This document shows positions 11,472-23,399 of a stretch of DNA of 64,000 nt, piece after piece; within the stretch, counting starts at the first letter, position 1, and the number at the start of each line of letters is the position of its first letter. The stretch lies in contig CM046442.1 of NCBI GenBank assembly GCA_025506515.1, forward strand, positions 106,398,617-106,462,616, in the 5' to 3' direction. A program made the translations under genes and the position numbers. Source of the stretch: Flaveria trinervia (taxonomy: Eukaryota; Streptophyta; Magnoliopsida; Asterales; Asteraceae). The notes beneath the pieces were generated by a model that was not told the DNA's origin, searched no databases, and was given only the letters and a program-made list of their open reading frames with translations.

Positions 11472-12965
11472 CTAAACTTGAATAGGTGTGTATGATATTA
11501 TTATCATCATCATCAATACCACCAGGTGGAAGACATGCTGCAGAAGATGATTTATCCACATGATCTGCAACAGCTGAGGTTGATAAGGAACATATTGCGA
11601 GTATTCCAAATCAAACAACTCCACAGGGTTTTGTGTGGATCTTGTCCATTGGAGATTCATTAAACTTTACATGCAGAGTCTCTTCAACTATCTTTGTTCT
11701 GCAGTTGAAGACTCTGTATGCTTGGCAAGTAGATGAATACCAATAAAATACCCTGCATCCACCTTAGGATCAAATTTTTGGAGTTGATCCATTGTGTTGA
11801 GAATAAAACAGGGACATCCAAATGCTTTGAAAAATGAAATTAGAGGAGCCAAGTGATGTAGTACTTCATATGGAGTCTTCATCAACCTCTGATTTACTAA
11901 GGCTCTATTCTGCACATAGCAAGCTGTGTTAACAGCTTCAGCCCAAAAGGTCAGGCAAACCAGAGTCACCAACATAGACCTTGCAGCTTCAATTAGGGTC
12001 CTGTTCTTTCTCTCTCCACTACTCCATTTTGTTCTGGAGTCCTTGGGATGCTAAACTGCCTTTTGATTCCCTTTGAAAGATAAAATTCATCAAGTGTATG
12101 GTTTCTTAATTCAGTTCCATTGTCACTCCTTATACACTTGACTGAAAGGGAATACTGCTTCTCAACATACAACACAAAGTTGATAATCTTCTGAGCAACC
12201 TCATCCTTTGAATGTAGAAAGAAAGTCCATACAAATCTGGAGTAATCATCCACAATTACCAGACAGTATTTCTTCTTTGCCATGCTCATCACTCTCACAG
12301 GACCAAATAGATCCATATGCAGTAATTGCAAGCAGGCAGTGGATTTAGGCTCTTCAATAGGAGGGAATGAGACTTATGTTGTTTTCCTTTTAAACAAGCA
12401 GTGCAGGTTTCATCACAGTAGAATCCTTATTGGTAAACCTCTCACTAAACTATTGTGGATCAGCTGATTCATGTTTTTGAAATTAACATGACCCAGCCTT
12501 CTGTGCCACAGTTTAGATTCCTGAGGAGAGGCTTTGGAAAATAGGCAGGATGGCCTCTGATATTTATTTTCTTGGAAAGATCTAAGGCATACACTCTTCC
12601 TGTCCTGTTGGCCCTCAGGAGAGTGTGATCATCCAACACCTTATCAATCAAATTCAGAACTTTGGATGACAGAATCCTGCAGTTCTGACTGGTGAAAAGA
12701 GCAACATGGCCTTTATCACACATTTGACTGACACTCAAGAGATTGTACTTGAGATTTTCCACATGATTAACATCATCAAACTTTATTTCTCCATTAGAGA
12801 CAAAGCCTTTTCCAATGATGTAACCCTTAGCATCATTGCAAAAGAAACAAACCCCTTCTTTCCATGAGAGTAGTCATGAAGAAGAGAGCTGTTCCCTGTC
12901 ATATGCATAGATCCCCCACTGTCTACATACCAGATGCTACTTTGGCATGTTGAAGAACCCTGCAA
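11472..12965 (-). pseudogene. pol: E2 pol remnant: protease, pre-integrase, integrase
   Basis: Protease carries the intact Asp-Ser-Gly triad start (DSG at 12915-12923, context WYVDSGGSMHMTGN). The GAG-pre-integrase region follows (12762-12380). The integrase core shows LLHMDLFGPV, then RSDNGTEL, then NGVVERE, so the three acidic residues are present. After that come the conserved AEAVNTACYVQNRAL and the ISFFKAFGCPCFILN segment (11975-11688). Frame breaks occur near 12780, 12470-12330 and 11990. This is the best preserved enzyme region of E2, although not a single ORF. Confidence 0.88.
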
Positions 12966-12975
12966 TCATAAACAA

Positions 12976-15834
12976 TTAGTTAGTTTTTGAGACCCAAACC
13001 TTTTTGGTTTTGGGTCTATTCACATCAACAGATGGTAAACTAACAGACTTGCTATGAATAACAGCCTGAGGGGATGGAGATGGTGAAGAAGAAGAATCCT
13101 TTGGCATGGATTTTCTTCTCTGTGGTTTCAACACAGGAGCATCTAATTGGTTGACTCTCCCCAATAGATGTTGAACCATCATAACAAGTTGTGTCTGATT
13201 TTGTGATAAAGCCTTCAGCTCATCAGACACATTAGTGCTGAGTTTGATGGGTTCCTGTGTTGTACCATCTCTCTTTGAGCAACCTCAGCTGTTACCTGTT
13301 TAACCCCTTTCTTTTTGGATTTCTTTTTGGATTTTGGGGTCACAGGTTTTGATGTTGCTGGTACAAATTTGATTTCAAACTCAGTTTTCATTTTATCCAT
13401 TTTCTCTTTAATGTTTTCATTATGTTTGAGTTTGGAGCCCTTTTTATACCAGCAATCATCAGTAAGATGATTGAATAAGCCACATATTTCACATGGCTTT
13501 TTCTTCATCTTAAGTTGATCATCTGCTGAAGAAGATGAAACTACTGAAGACTTTTTCTTCAGCAGTTTGCTATCAGTACTAGCAGTTTTCTTTCCTTTAG
13601 TACCTGCTTTCTTGATATCTTCTTCAGTAGTTTTCCCACCCTTTCTACTTGCAGTTTTCTTTCCTTTAGTACATGTAGTAGTTTGGGCTTGTTCTCCAGG
13701 TGTTATGACATTCTTTTTAGTACTTTCAGTACTTTGTGAAATATCACCTGGAGTGATCAACTTTGTGATCATGTGAGTGTCAGCATTTGAACCATCAACA
13801 TCAGCTGATAGCGTCTGAGAGGAATTAATGCTGCTTCTACTTCTGATGGTGTTGTATCAGATAGTAGATCACATGATGAAAAGGATTGGTTATTGCTTTC
13901 ACCATCAGATTCTACCTCTGCTCTGGGAGTAAAATCTGTAGGAGGAGCAGTGTGATTATAACCAATGCCAAACTTCACATTGGAAGCAGATTGCTTACTA
14001 AGAAGCATTTCAAAACCCTTGCAAGAATTTACCCATCGATCACACTCTACCTGGGTAGTTGCAAGTGTTTCTTTGAGGTCTCTGTACTTCTCTAGAAGTA
14101 TCTCTTCCTAGCCTTATCATCAGTGATTTGGCATTTAAGTTTGTAAATCTCATCATTCTTATCATTAATCACAGACTCAAATTCAGCTTTGCTTTTGGAA
14201 TTGTTTGTTCTAGCTCAATGTTCTTGTTAATTAAAGCTACATTTGCTTCTCTAATAGATGCAAATGCGGCTATGCATGTTTCAGAACATAGTTTGGCTTT
14301 TGCCTCAGAGGATACCTGTGATACCTGTGGTGTAGAGGCATTAGAGGATGAAGTATCAGCAGACTCCAAAGCCATAAGAGCTAGATTTAAAAAAGACTGT
14401 CACCACCATGTTGACCAGCACCAGAGACAGTTGTTCATGACCAGACAAATCATCTGGTAAACTGCTCCAGTCAACAACTCCTGGGGTGAAAAAGCTGTGT
14501 TGTTGAGGTTGAGTTTGTTGATGAGATTGGGAAGGTTGAGGTTCAGGTAATGCATGTGGTTGTTGTGCAATTGGAGCTTGAACCGGATTTGGCTGAGACA
14601 TGTAATAGCAGGGAAAGGGTATGACATTTGACCCTGGGGGACAAAGTATGCAGGAGATACAGGATGTGAATGATGACCAGAACCAGTAGTATGTTCCCTC
14701 TGTTTTGTGGACTAGTGCTTGGAAAAGTCACAAAGGGTGCAGAAGAGTTAGATCCAGTTGATCTACACTCTCTTGCAAAGTGTCCAAGCCTTTGGCATTT
14801 GTGACACCTCAACTTACTCTTGACAAAACCAACTTTGGTTTTGCCAGAGAGTCCAGGAAATTTCCTGCCAGTTCTCTTGTAGAACTTCTGAGATCTGATA
14901 TTAACTAAGGCCATTTGACTTAGAATATCCATCTCTTCGAAATCATCATCAGCAATTCCCTTCAGATCATCCATAATGAAGCATAGATTGTCACTATTAC
15001 TGCCAGAATGACTATCAATGCCAACAAATGCATGATCAGAACTGTTTGATGAGAAATCAATATGCTTATCATAATTGCTTTCAGATGCAGCATATTCTGA
15101 TTCATGACCAACCAAGGCAGTGTTCCCTGGTACAAAGTCATCAGTGAGCTTTCGTGATGATGACAGTTTCCTTTTCTGCTCTATCTCTCTTTCGAATGTA
15201 AGCAGTTTCCCCGAAGTTGGGTGAGAGATAGGCTATCCAGATTTGCACTAGAGCGTAGGACAATAGTGTATGTGTCCCATCTCTCAGGCAGTGATCTGAG
15301 GAATCTGTTATTCATCTGGCTGTTTGTGTATTCCTGTTTCACCATTTTCAGCTCAGAGATCAAACAGGAAAAACGCTCAAACTGTTGAGTCAGTGTCTCA
15401 CCCTTTCTATGAGAGAATGTCTCATAGTGTTGGGCGAGGATTTCTATGTTGTTTGCTAAGACCTCATCAGTTCCACTGAATTGTTCCTTCAGTGCATTCC
15501 AGAGGTCATGAGCAGTTTCATGATGCATAAGCCCTGAATAGATTTCATTCGGCAGTGCCATGGCCAGAATTCCATGGGCTTTAGCATCAATCTCAAACAG
15601 TTTCCGATCTTCATCTGAGTATTGTTCCTTCTTCTTCGGAACCATTTGATTGGTTTCTGGATTGTTCACTATAGGCTTATGTGGTCCATGTACTACAGAT
15701 GTCCAACAACCCGAACTGTTAACAGACAGGTGATGAAGCATCCTTCGTTGCCATATGTTATACTCAGTCCTAACCAGCATCGGAGGCTTTGTTGAGGAAC
15801 CGGTATTGTGAGGGTCATTAGAAGGAGTAGTCAT
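12976..15834 (-). pseudogene. gag: E2 gag (capsid-like domain, two zinc knuckles)
   Basis: The first in-frame ATG is at 15834. Residues 1 to about 220 (to 15181) form the capsid-like UBN2/DUF4219-type region, with HDLWNALKEQFSG and a FLRSLPERWDTY motif typical of Copia Gag. The first CCHC knuckle is at 14765-14806 (CHKCQRLGHFAREC). A Gln/Pro-rich and coiled-coil extension follows. A second CCHC-like motif sits at 13452-13493 (CEICGLFNHLTDDC). The ORF ends VWVSKTN at about 12976, followed 16 bases later by TTGCAGGG and pol in the +1 frame. Frameshifts occur near 15150, 14540, 14170 and 13770. Confidence 0.85.
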
Positions 15835-16046
15835 CTCAGATTCAACCAAATTCAATTAACCTATAGCAGATTTAGAACAAAACACAACAAACCAATTGAA
15901 CCAAGAGAGATCTCAAAATGAATAAACGATAGCGGCAAAAAATCAATAATTTATAACTAGTTCTTGCAAATGAGCTAATTCAATCAAACATAGATATCAA
16001 ATAGCAGTTTCAATGATCAACTGTTAGATCGATCAATGATTAACCT

Positions 16047-16058
16047 GCTCTGATACCA
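16047..16058 (-). other. E2 primer-binding site (initiator Met-tRNA)
   Basis: On the minus strand TGGTATCAGAGC lies two bases inside the 5' LTR end at 16061. It is complementary to the 3' end of plant initiator Met-tRNA, the usual primer for Copia minus-strand synthesis. Confidence 0.95.
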
Positions 16059-16060
16059 CT

Positions 16061-16883
16061 TGTTAGGATCAATGATCTAAGTTTGATGATTAGAGAGTAT
16101 AGCAACAGAAATCAAACATGAATTAGCCAATTCACAAGAACACAAAAGATATTCAGGGTAAGAACAAACGGTAAAGATAGAGAGAATTCTGCAATGTATA
16201 TTTCATTCAATATTCGCTTTCGTGGTAACATAATGTCACTCATACAATTAGGTCAACACCTCTTATATAGGAGATGTGATGTCTGCTGATGTCACTTGAT
16301 AGTGACATCTAACAGAATTTATTCAAACTACTGATAGTTAACACAACTACTGAAGATGTCAAACAGTTGACATCTTCTTACAAAAATGCTAAGTGTTAAC
16401 TATCACTACAAATACTGAAAAGAAACTACTGAAACTACAACGGCTGAAGAACATGCTCTTCAGTCGTTTTATAAATACTGAAACAAAAAGAAAAACTACT
16501 GAAAGGAAACCATCACAACAACTGAAGAGTGCTTCTTCAGCTGTTGTAACAAACTCTGAAGGCTTCAGTACTTGTACTTGAACTTCAGCTGTTGTCATCA
16601 GCTGATGTCTTCAGTCTTTGTACTTCAGCTGTTGATCTTCAGTACTTTGTTCTTCAGCTGTTGATCTTCAGACTTTGATCCTCAGCTGTTGAAGTCTTCA
16701 GTTCTTTAGTCTTCAGTTGTTGATCTTCAGACTTTGGTCTTCAGCTGTTGAAGTCTTCAGTACTTTAGTCTTCAGCTGTGATCTTCAGACTTTATTCAAC
16801 AGCTGATCAAGTCTTCAGCAGTTGTGATGTCTGTAGGACTTAGAGGTTTTTCTGATTCGGCTCATTGGTTATTTTGGTCAACA
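16061..16883 (-). repeat. E2 5' LTR (823 bp)
   Basis: It matches 4278-5103 with scattered substitutions and 1-2 base indels. The TATA box on the minus strand is at 16263-16270. The end TTGGTCAACA abuts the TAGGT target duplication. The palindromic words of the family cluster between about 16430 and 16820. Confidence 0.94.
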
Positions 16884-16888
16884 TAGGT
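16884..16888. repeat. Target-site duplication TAGGT, right copy (E2)
   Basis: It is identical to 4273-4277 and lies between the E2 LTR end and the resumed E1 pol sequence. Confidence 0.93.
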
Positions 16889-18055
16889 GTATGGACTCTG
16901 GTGGATAGACCTAAAGGTGCTAAGGTCATTGGCACAAAATGGGTCTTGAAATGCTAGAAAGATGATCAAGGAGTGATCATCAGAAACAAGGCGGGCTTGT
17001 TGTTCAAGGATTTCAACAAGTTGAGGGCATTTACTACAATGAAGTGTTTGCACCTATGGCAAGAATGGAAGCAATACGTATCTTCCTTACCTATGCATCG
17101 TATATGAAGATTAAAGTTTATCAACTTGATGTGAAGTTCATGGTGAAATCAGAGAAGCAGTGTACATCAGTCAACTCGAGGGATTTGAGGATCCATACCA
17201 TCGGGACAGAGTTTACAAACTCGACAAGGCTCTATATGGGCTTCATCAAGCTCCTAGAGTCTGGTATGAGAAACTCTCGACTCACTTGTGTAACACGGTA
17301 TTCGTAGAGGTGTCATTAATTGTACACTGTTCATAAAAGAAAAGGATGGAGATTTACTGCTTGTCCAATCTATGTCGATGACATAATCTTCGGTTCAAAG
17401 AACGAAGATCTATGTAAAGAGTTTGAAGCAGTAATGAAGGCTGAGTTTGAGATAAGTGCCAAGGAAGAGATGAAATTTTTCTCGGTTACAGGTGGATAAG
17501 ACACCAAAAGGGATTTTCCTACATCAGACCAAGTATGTAGGAGATATCCGCAGTCGGTTTGACAAGGAGAATGCTTCCGCAGCTGGGACTCCACTTGCTA
17601 CAACCATGATGTAGCACCCGACGAGAATGGTGATCTGGTCGATGCCACCATGTACAGAGGTATGATTGGATCTCTCATGTACCTCACTACCTTAAGACCT
17701 GATATCATGTCAAAAGTTAACCATCTGATAAGGGTCAAAAGGATCTTTCGTTATCTAAAGGGTACTCCAACACTTGGGTTGTGGTATCCTCATGACGATG
17801 ACTTCGTGCTGACAACATATAGTGACTCGGATTACATTGGCTACAAGATGAACTACAAGTCTACATCAGCGGGATGTCAATTCTTTAGGAGGAGATTAGT
17901 GACATGACAGTGTAAGAAGCAGACCTCGTTGCTTTGTCAACCTGTGAAGCCGAATACGTTGCTGCTGCAAGTTGCTGTTCACAAATCATATGGATTCAAC
18001 AGCAAATGTGGGACTACGGTTTGAAATTCTCTTCTACTCCTATTTTTGTTGATAA

Positions 18056-18060
18056 CTCTA
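18056..18060. repeat. Target-site duplication CTCTA, left copy (E3)
   Basis: CTCTA precedes the TGCAGGATCG start of the E3 LTR and recurs at 30419-30423 after the other LTR. Confidence 0.92.
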
Positions 18061-18839
18061 TGCAGGATCGTTGAAGGGTGTTGAGTTACAACACAACAAC
18101 ACAAAGAGGAGATTAACTAAACTTAATCAAATAGTATGACTGGATTAACCAAGCTAAGACATTAATAACACAAGTAATGAAAGAGACAGAACACAAAGAA
18201 CACAGTATATGGTTTTCAAAAATGCAGTATATTGCTTTCTCTATGTTCTATTACAAGTGTTACAAATCATGATTCAAAGATACAAGAACATGAGATACTT
18301 ATACTACATCCTACAGCCGGCTGATACAATTGACTAGACACAAAACAAAATCAATTGTAGAGTCAAAAGGCAGATTGCCTTTTGACTAGTGACTATGACA
18401 TGCCATAGCTCACATCCTTATCTATTACAAAAAGGATAAAGTATATGAATTAGAAATTTACAGACTCAAGACCTCAATGTACAGTTACCAAAAGCATGGA
18501 CCTTTTCACCAACTCATGTAAGTTGGTGACCTTACAGAGGTGCAGCGGAAAGGTGTCCAGCTTTATGGAAAAGTACATTAGATAAAGCATGTGTTAAAAG
18601 TCTTTGGAAGAAATCCGTCTTCATAAGTTAAAGCTTCGGAAGACTTTGCCTCTGAGGCTTCAGAAAACTTCATTTTTGGCTTCGGAAGATATTGGTCTTG
18701 GCTTAGGAAGATTTCACACTTAGAATATTTTTGTTGCATGTGTGAAACTTCCTAAGCATTCTTCTTCATAGTACTTGTGCAGCATGCAGGATACACATTG
18801 CATGTTTAGGTTGCATCAGCCTCTTCGTTAATCTCTACA
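18061..18839 (-). repeat. E3 3' LTR (779 bp)
   Basis: It begins TGCAGGATCGTTGAAGGG, ends AATCTCTACA and matches 29626-30418. The portion 18598-18730 holds the family words CTTCGGAAG and CTTTGGAAG, which also fill 22905-23330 upstream of the 3' ORF. I could not place a convincing TATA box. Confidence 0.93.
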
Positions 18840-18849
18840 AATTCCCCCT
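18840..18849 (-). other. E3 polypurine tract
   Basis: On the minus strand AGGGGGAATT lies immediately before the 3' LTR. A second AGGGGGAG in the same sense occurs at 20920-20927 inside the 3' ORF. Confidence 0.85.
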
Positions 18850-21800
18850 AGGCTGATGCTACCAAACCACTTAAGAGACTTCAGATGTCAATAGTCCTCA
18901 TTAGGATGATCACCAATCCTTTCTTCACAAGGTGATCAGGATCCTTTAGACTATCAAAGTGTCTTCTCAAATCAAAGAGGTCATGCAGAGGCAACTGAAA
19001 CATATCTTGCCATGTGTAATGTCTTTAGTGCCTTGATCTCTAATGACATGCCATCTTTCTAGATTTGTGGTGTATGTCCAAGACAAAATGGATCTTCTTG
19101 ATGCTAGAGGAGCTGTTTGAATTGGAGTTGATATAGCATTCTCTAGCTGCACAACCTCAAGATGTTCTGACTCATCCTACGGTTTAGAAGAGGATGCAGT
19201 CTTCTTCTTCTTTGGCTTTAGTTTAGAATCCATCCTCTTTTTTCTCTTTACAGGTTTTAATTGAGAACAATGGCCTACAATAGCAGGTTGATCTTCACTG
19301 TCTTTCTCAGTTGGGATTTCCTCTCTCTCAGGCTTAGAAGGAGAGGGAGGTTGACCTTGCTGTGGATCAGAAGATGAAGCTTGCTGAGTTTCAGCAGGAG
19401 GTCCTGCTTATGTTGTCTCTGGTTGTTCAACCTTAACCTCCACTTTAGGTGGGGTTTGACTTGGAGTGGAGTGTAAGTCAATGAGCTCTCCACTTTTGAT
19501 CTTCTGCTTGATCACCCTAATATGCACATCCATAGTGGATAGAGACATAGGGCCAAGCCTCCTTCCTGAGAATCCATATAGCTTCAAGAAGCTCATCATC
19601 CTCTGCCTATCAGCAGACTTCTTCATGCTCTTTTGGATGGTAGCTCTTGATTTTGCAGCCCTTACCTTCTTCTTAGTTGTCTTTCTGTCCTTGATTATGT
19701 CAAGTTCAAGCTGCTTTAAGTACTCAAACTCAACATAGTCATAGGACAAAGGAAGGAGTGCATCTGCCTGATAGAAGCCTGTCGCACTCAGGTAGTTGAT
19801 TATCTTGATCCTCTCTTCTTCTTGTCTACCTGAGGTTCTTGTTGAACCACATCTTCTTGTGCAGGACTTTCCTGAACTGGGGAGAGGGTAGGCATATTCT
19901 TGTATAGTCTTTTTCTTTTTCTCTCTTCTTTGACTTGTACTAGAAGCTCTACATCTTCTGCCTCCTTCTTCTCCTTTGACCTTTCCAGGTCAACCAGTTC
20001 ATTCAACTCTTCTAATGGGAGAGAGATGACACTCTCTATGTCATAGTTCCTTGTCTGCAGGTAATTTATCCTGACTGCCCTTATTCCTCATTCTGAGTAT
20101 TTAGTCTGGCGTAGCCCTGATAGTAGACTCCATGAGTCTTGAAGACTCAACAGAGGAACCTTCTCCCCTCAGCCTCCTTTTTCACTCTCTCTCCTCCTCC
20201 TTAATCTACTCAGATCTCATCTTTCTTTTCCCTTTGTCACTCACAGACCTTTGTGACTCATGATGGAGAGAGCTTTGGCCTTCATTGCTTGTTGTAGCAT
20301 CTGAGCTCTGGCCAGAGAGAGGTTGAGAAGCACCTTCACCAGCAGGTGTCTCAATAGGAGTGTGGATCTCTGCAGCAATTGATGATGATGAGATAGGGGT
20401 CTCAGGTTCTGCCACTGGGCCTTCAGTCGAGGTTTCCCCTATGAAACTAATCTTAGGGTCTGCCTCAACATCTAGTTGACTGATGGCATTGCCTAATTGC
20501 CTAAGTCTCCTTCTTAAGCTGAACTCTGCAGTGATCCTGTCTTGGATTCTTTGAGCTAGTCTGTTAGTTTGTCTTGATTTGCTTGGATTGACAAGTGGCA
20601 TGTTTACTAAACCCAGACATTCATAGTAGTTCAAAGTCTGAAAATTGAAGTCTTCTTACTGTCCTTGAACTCTTATGATGATTAGGACTTTCCTGATGTT
20701 GTCATACCTCCACCCAATGATGTGATTGGAAGATAGTGAAGATGACATAGCCCTTGGTATCCCATCCTCAAACAGACTCTATATGAAGGAGTCTGTGTAG
20801 TCCATATCAATGTGAACTTGAGGAGGTTGCTGAGAATGCACAATTGCAAGTGAGGATGGTGAGTCCTTAATGTCTACTCTCTATGAGGAACTCCCAGGTT
20901 CTGTAACTGTGATGACTTTCTCCCCCTTTTTGGTAGCATCACCCACTTGCATAGGTGAGCTGGAAGATAGGTCAATCACATCCACAGGTTCTTGTGTTCC
21001 TGGTTGAGCTCTTCTTAAGGGTCTCCCAGCTAGTTTTTCCTTAAGATAAGAAATCTCAAGTTGCTGGTCATTGATCCTGTTGTGTAAGGTAGTCACCTGA
21101 GATTCAAGGTGACTGACCTTTGAGACTAAATAGGTGCATGTTTTAGTCAGTTTATGCATCTTTAGTCTCAGATTCTCCTCATCTTCATCAAAAGACTCAT
21201 TGGGGGATGAGATGATTGGACCAAAGTCCTCTCTCTCACCCACCAGCTTCAGGTTCTTGGGTGCTGGTTTTCCTTTGTTCACTGGCAATCTCAGTTGAGA
21301 TGTCAATGGGCTGAGTTGCCATGGTTGAGGTCTTAATGATGTAATCACTTTTAGAAGTGAGAGCCTCTTCCATATAGACATCCTGAAAAGGTTCAGAAGT
21401 GTCCACCTTAGTTGTAGGGGACTGATGTGGGATAGATGTAGGAGACTCAGGAGCAATTCATCTCTCTTGAGTATGGTTAAAGAACAGAGACTTATTATAC
21501 TCACTGAAACCTAGATCTTCATCAGTATAGAAGTCAAGGTTAGGAATTGGTTGGTTGAGATCTATAGGCTGAGGATGGTAACTGTCCCCTAAAGGTTGAT
21601 CACTAGAGTGTTAAGACTCAGAGTGGTGGCTTAAGGCAGTTTAGGCAATGAGCTCATCAGGCTGAGCATGAGGAACCTCAACACTAATCCTTAAAGAGAT
21701 GGGAGTGGTTTGCTCCTCAGGAGAAGTGGGAGCTCCAGTGTCCACTTCTTCCTGTATGGGTGTGTATATGGGGGCCTCCATAGACTGAATAGCTTGAGCA

Positions 21801-22695
21801 GGGGTTCGTTTGGATTTTCATTGGTAAGTGATGGTGATTTGAGGCTGTGTGGGTGGTTGGGAGCTAGCAGGTGTGGGATCAACACTAGCTTGTGCTGCTA
21901 GGTTGTCACCTTGAGCAATGAGCTCTAATATTTTTGGGACAAGGGCTGTTTCTATCCCAGAGAATCCAACAGTGGGCTTTCTCAGTATTTTAAAGATGTC
22001 GGGCTTCATCTGTCCCAATTTAACAATGTTACATGTTTCCCTCAACTATGATCCCAGCTCACAGTTAAGAATGTACTGGACATATCTAGGAAATATGTAA
22101 TACTCTAAGGAGTCTAAGTTAGCAAGTAATTTTGTATAAACAAACTGAGAATACCTGAATTTGACCCCCTGAACCATTCCATGGATTATGAAGGAGAGAT
22201 CCTCAGGAATCTGGTCCCATCCACCATGCTTGTTTGATAAGCTGTGGATGACCACATGGAGCAGGAATTTCCACTGGGATGAGACCTTCCCTTTCCTAAG
22301 GTCTTTACAGAGAAATCTCCCTCATATCCCATCTGCTCAAAGGAATGATTGATAGCTTCCTTTAGGAAGAAGACCTCACCTTCTTCATCATCCAACTGAA
22401 GATGCCTATTGATGAAGGCTGGAGTGGTGAAGATTGTTCTCCCCTGCACTATGGCAGACAGTGCCTTCTCCCCATCCATAATGACCTCTTGGCAGGTCTT
22501 CTAGAAATCAAGGAGCTGATCCTCATAGAGAGGAGGATCAATGGTTAGGGAGGTGACGTAGTTTGATAAAGCTAAGAAATTACAAACCTCTGAGAAATGA
22601 GGATCTTTCTCAGAGCTTAACAGAGCAACCTGATTGTGTTGCCTGTGTAGCTGCATGGTAAAGTTGGGATCATTTCTGTGAGCAAGGTTGGCCAT
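18850..22695 (-). pseudogene. E3 3' ORF (extra ORF), function unknown
   Basis: Reading starts at an ATG at 22695 (MANLAHRNDPNFTMQLHRQ), about 113 bases below a TATA-like box. The N-terminal domain includes FINRHLQLDDEEGEVFFLK (about 22420), HSLSNKHGGWDQIPEDLSF (about 22240-22180), FRYSQFVYTKLLANLDSLEY (about 22160) and IFPRYVQYILN (about 22090). The middle is Pro/Ser-rich, then a predicted coiled coil (about 21190-21020, HKLTKTCTYLVSKVSHLESQ). KKGEK is encoded by the internal purine tract at 20920. The C-terminal part (19749-19408) contains YGFSGRRLGPMSLSTMDVHI, also found in E7. At least eight stops or frame changes occur. No enzyme motif, signal peptide or membrane helix is evident. Confidence 0.7.
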
Positions 22696-22807
22696 TTGGA
22701 GGTAGCTTAAGATGAAGAAAGAAGGAAGAGAGAAATTTCATAGAGAAATTTAGGTTTTTAGGTTTTGGAGGAAGAACAGATGATAGAAAGAGGGGGAAAC
22801 CGTTGGG

Positions 22808-22815
22808 TTTATATG
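22808..22815 (-). promoter_or_regulatory. TATA-like box ahead of the E3 3' ORF
   Basis: On the minus strand this reads CATATAAA. It lies between the palindrome cluster (22905-23330) and the ATG at 22695. The related element E7 has TATAAATA at the same relative place, 116 bases from its own ATG. Confidence 0.5.
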
Positions 22816-22899
22816 TGAGAGGGATTTCAGATAAAGTTTAATGAAAGAGGATAAACTTTGAAATCCGGATGTCGGTCCCATCTCTGAAAAAGCAGTCTA

Positions 22900-23335
22900 C
22901 TTTTGCTCAAAAAGTAGTTTTCTTGGAAGTCAAAAAGCTTCCGAAAGTTAATTATCTTCGGAAGTTTTAATTAAAAAGGCTTCCGAAGCTAAAATAATTC
23001 GGAAGAATTTCCTGATAGTTTTGAGAATTTTGCTTCGGAAGAGAAATTAAAACTTGAGTGCTTTGTATATAAGACAACAAAGCTTCCGAGAGTTAATTTT
23101 GCTTCGGAAGTAAATGGTCCTTGAAAATAAGTAATTGTCTGATACAAGTTTTTAAGCTTTGGAAGATAGATCTGAGAACTCTTCCGAAGGTAAATTTTCA
23201 GACAGTTATTTATTTTGAAGGCATGATTTGCTCCGAAGTTAAAAGCATAACTTCCAAAGTATCAGAAATTTTCAATAATCTAAGGAAAGTCTTCAAAAAG
23301 AAATTTTCATCCAAAGAAAACATGAGCTTATGAAA
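22900..23335. repeat. CTTCCGAAG/CTTCGGAAG palindrome cluster of E3
   Basis: About a dozen copies or near copies of the word pair GCTTCCGAAG and CTTCGGAAG are spread over 430 bases of otherwise AT-rich DNA between the pol end and the TATA-like box. The word is itself close to palindromic, and opposite orientations alternate. The same words occur in the E3 LTR. Confidence 0.8.
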
Positions 23336-23399
23336 GTGATGAACTAGACAACTTAGGACACACATATTTTAAGAAATAATAAGAATTAGTTTTAGGCAA

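Larger units (their letters stand above)
4278..16883 (-). mobile_element. E2: complete Ty1/copia (Sirevirus-like) element, 12.6 kb, nested in E1
   Basis: Two LTRs of about 825 bp with TG...CA ends are flanked by TAGGT. Inside, on the minus strand, lie in order: primer site, gag with two knuckles, PR, IN, RT, RNase H, a palindromic repeat array, a TATA box, a long 3' ORF, and a purine tract next to the left LTR. The LTRs differ at roughly 5% of positions by eye, so the insertion is not very recent. It lies antisense to its host E1. All ORFs carry stops or frameshifts. Confidence 0.95.
16884..18060 (+). pseudogene. pol: E1 pol remnant, part 2: reverse transcriptase and RNase H start
   Basis: The E1 reading resumes with VWTLVDRPKGAKVIGTKWV, the N-terminal RT motif. 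A FAPMARMEAIRIFLTYASY segment follows at 17044-17103, then [17 protein letters not shown] in a second frame, and the catalytic YVDD at 17371-17382. RNase H begins at 17640-17910 (MYRGMIGSLMYL, TYSDSDYIGYKMNYKSTSAG). At least five frame changes occur, and a stop replaces a codon in the FRNKK motif (about 16955). About 45 bases are missing after RPDIM relative to 59571-59620. The segment stops at 18060, where E3 is inserted in the RNase H region. Confidence 0.85.
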
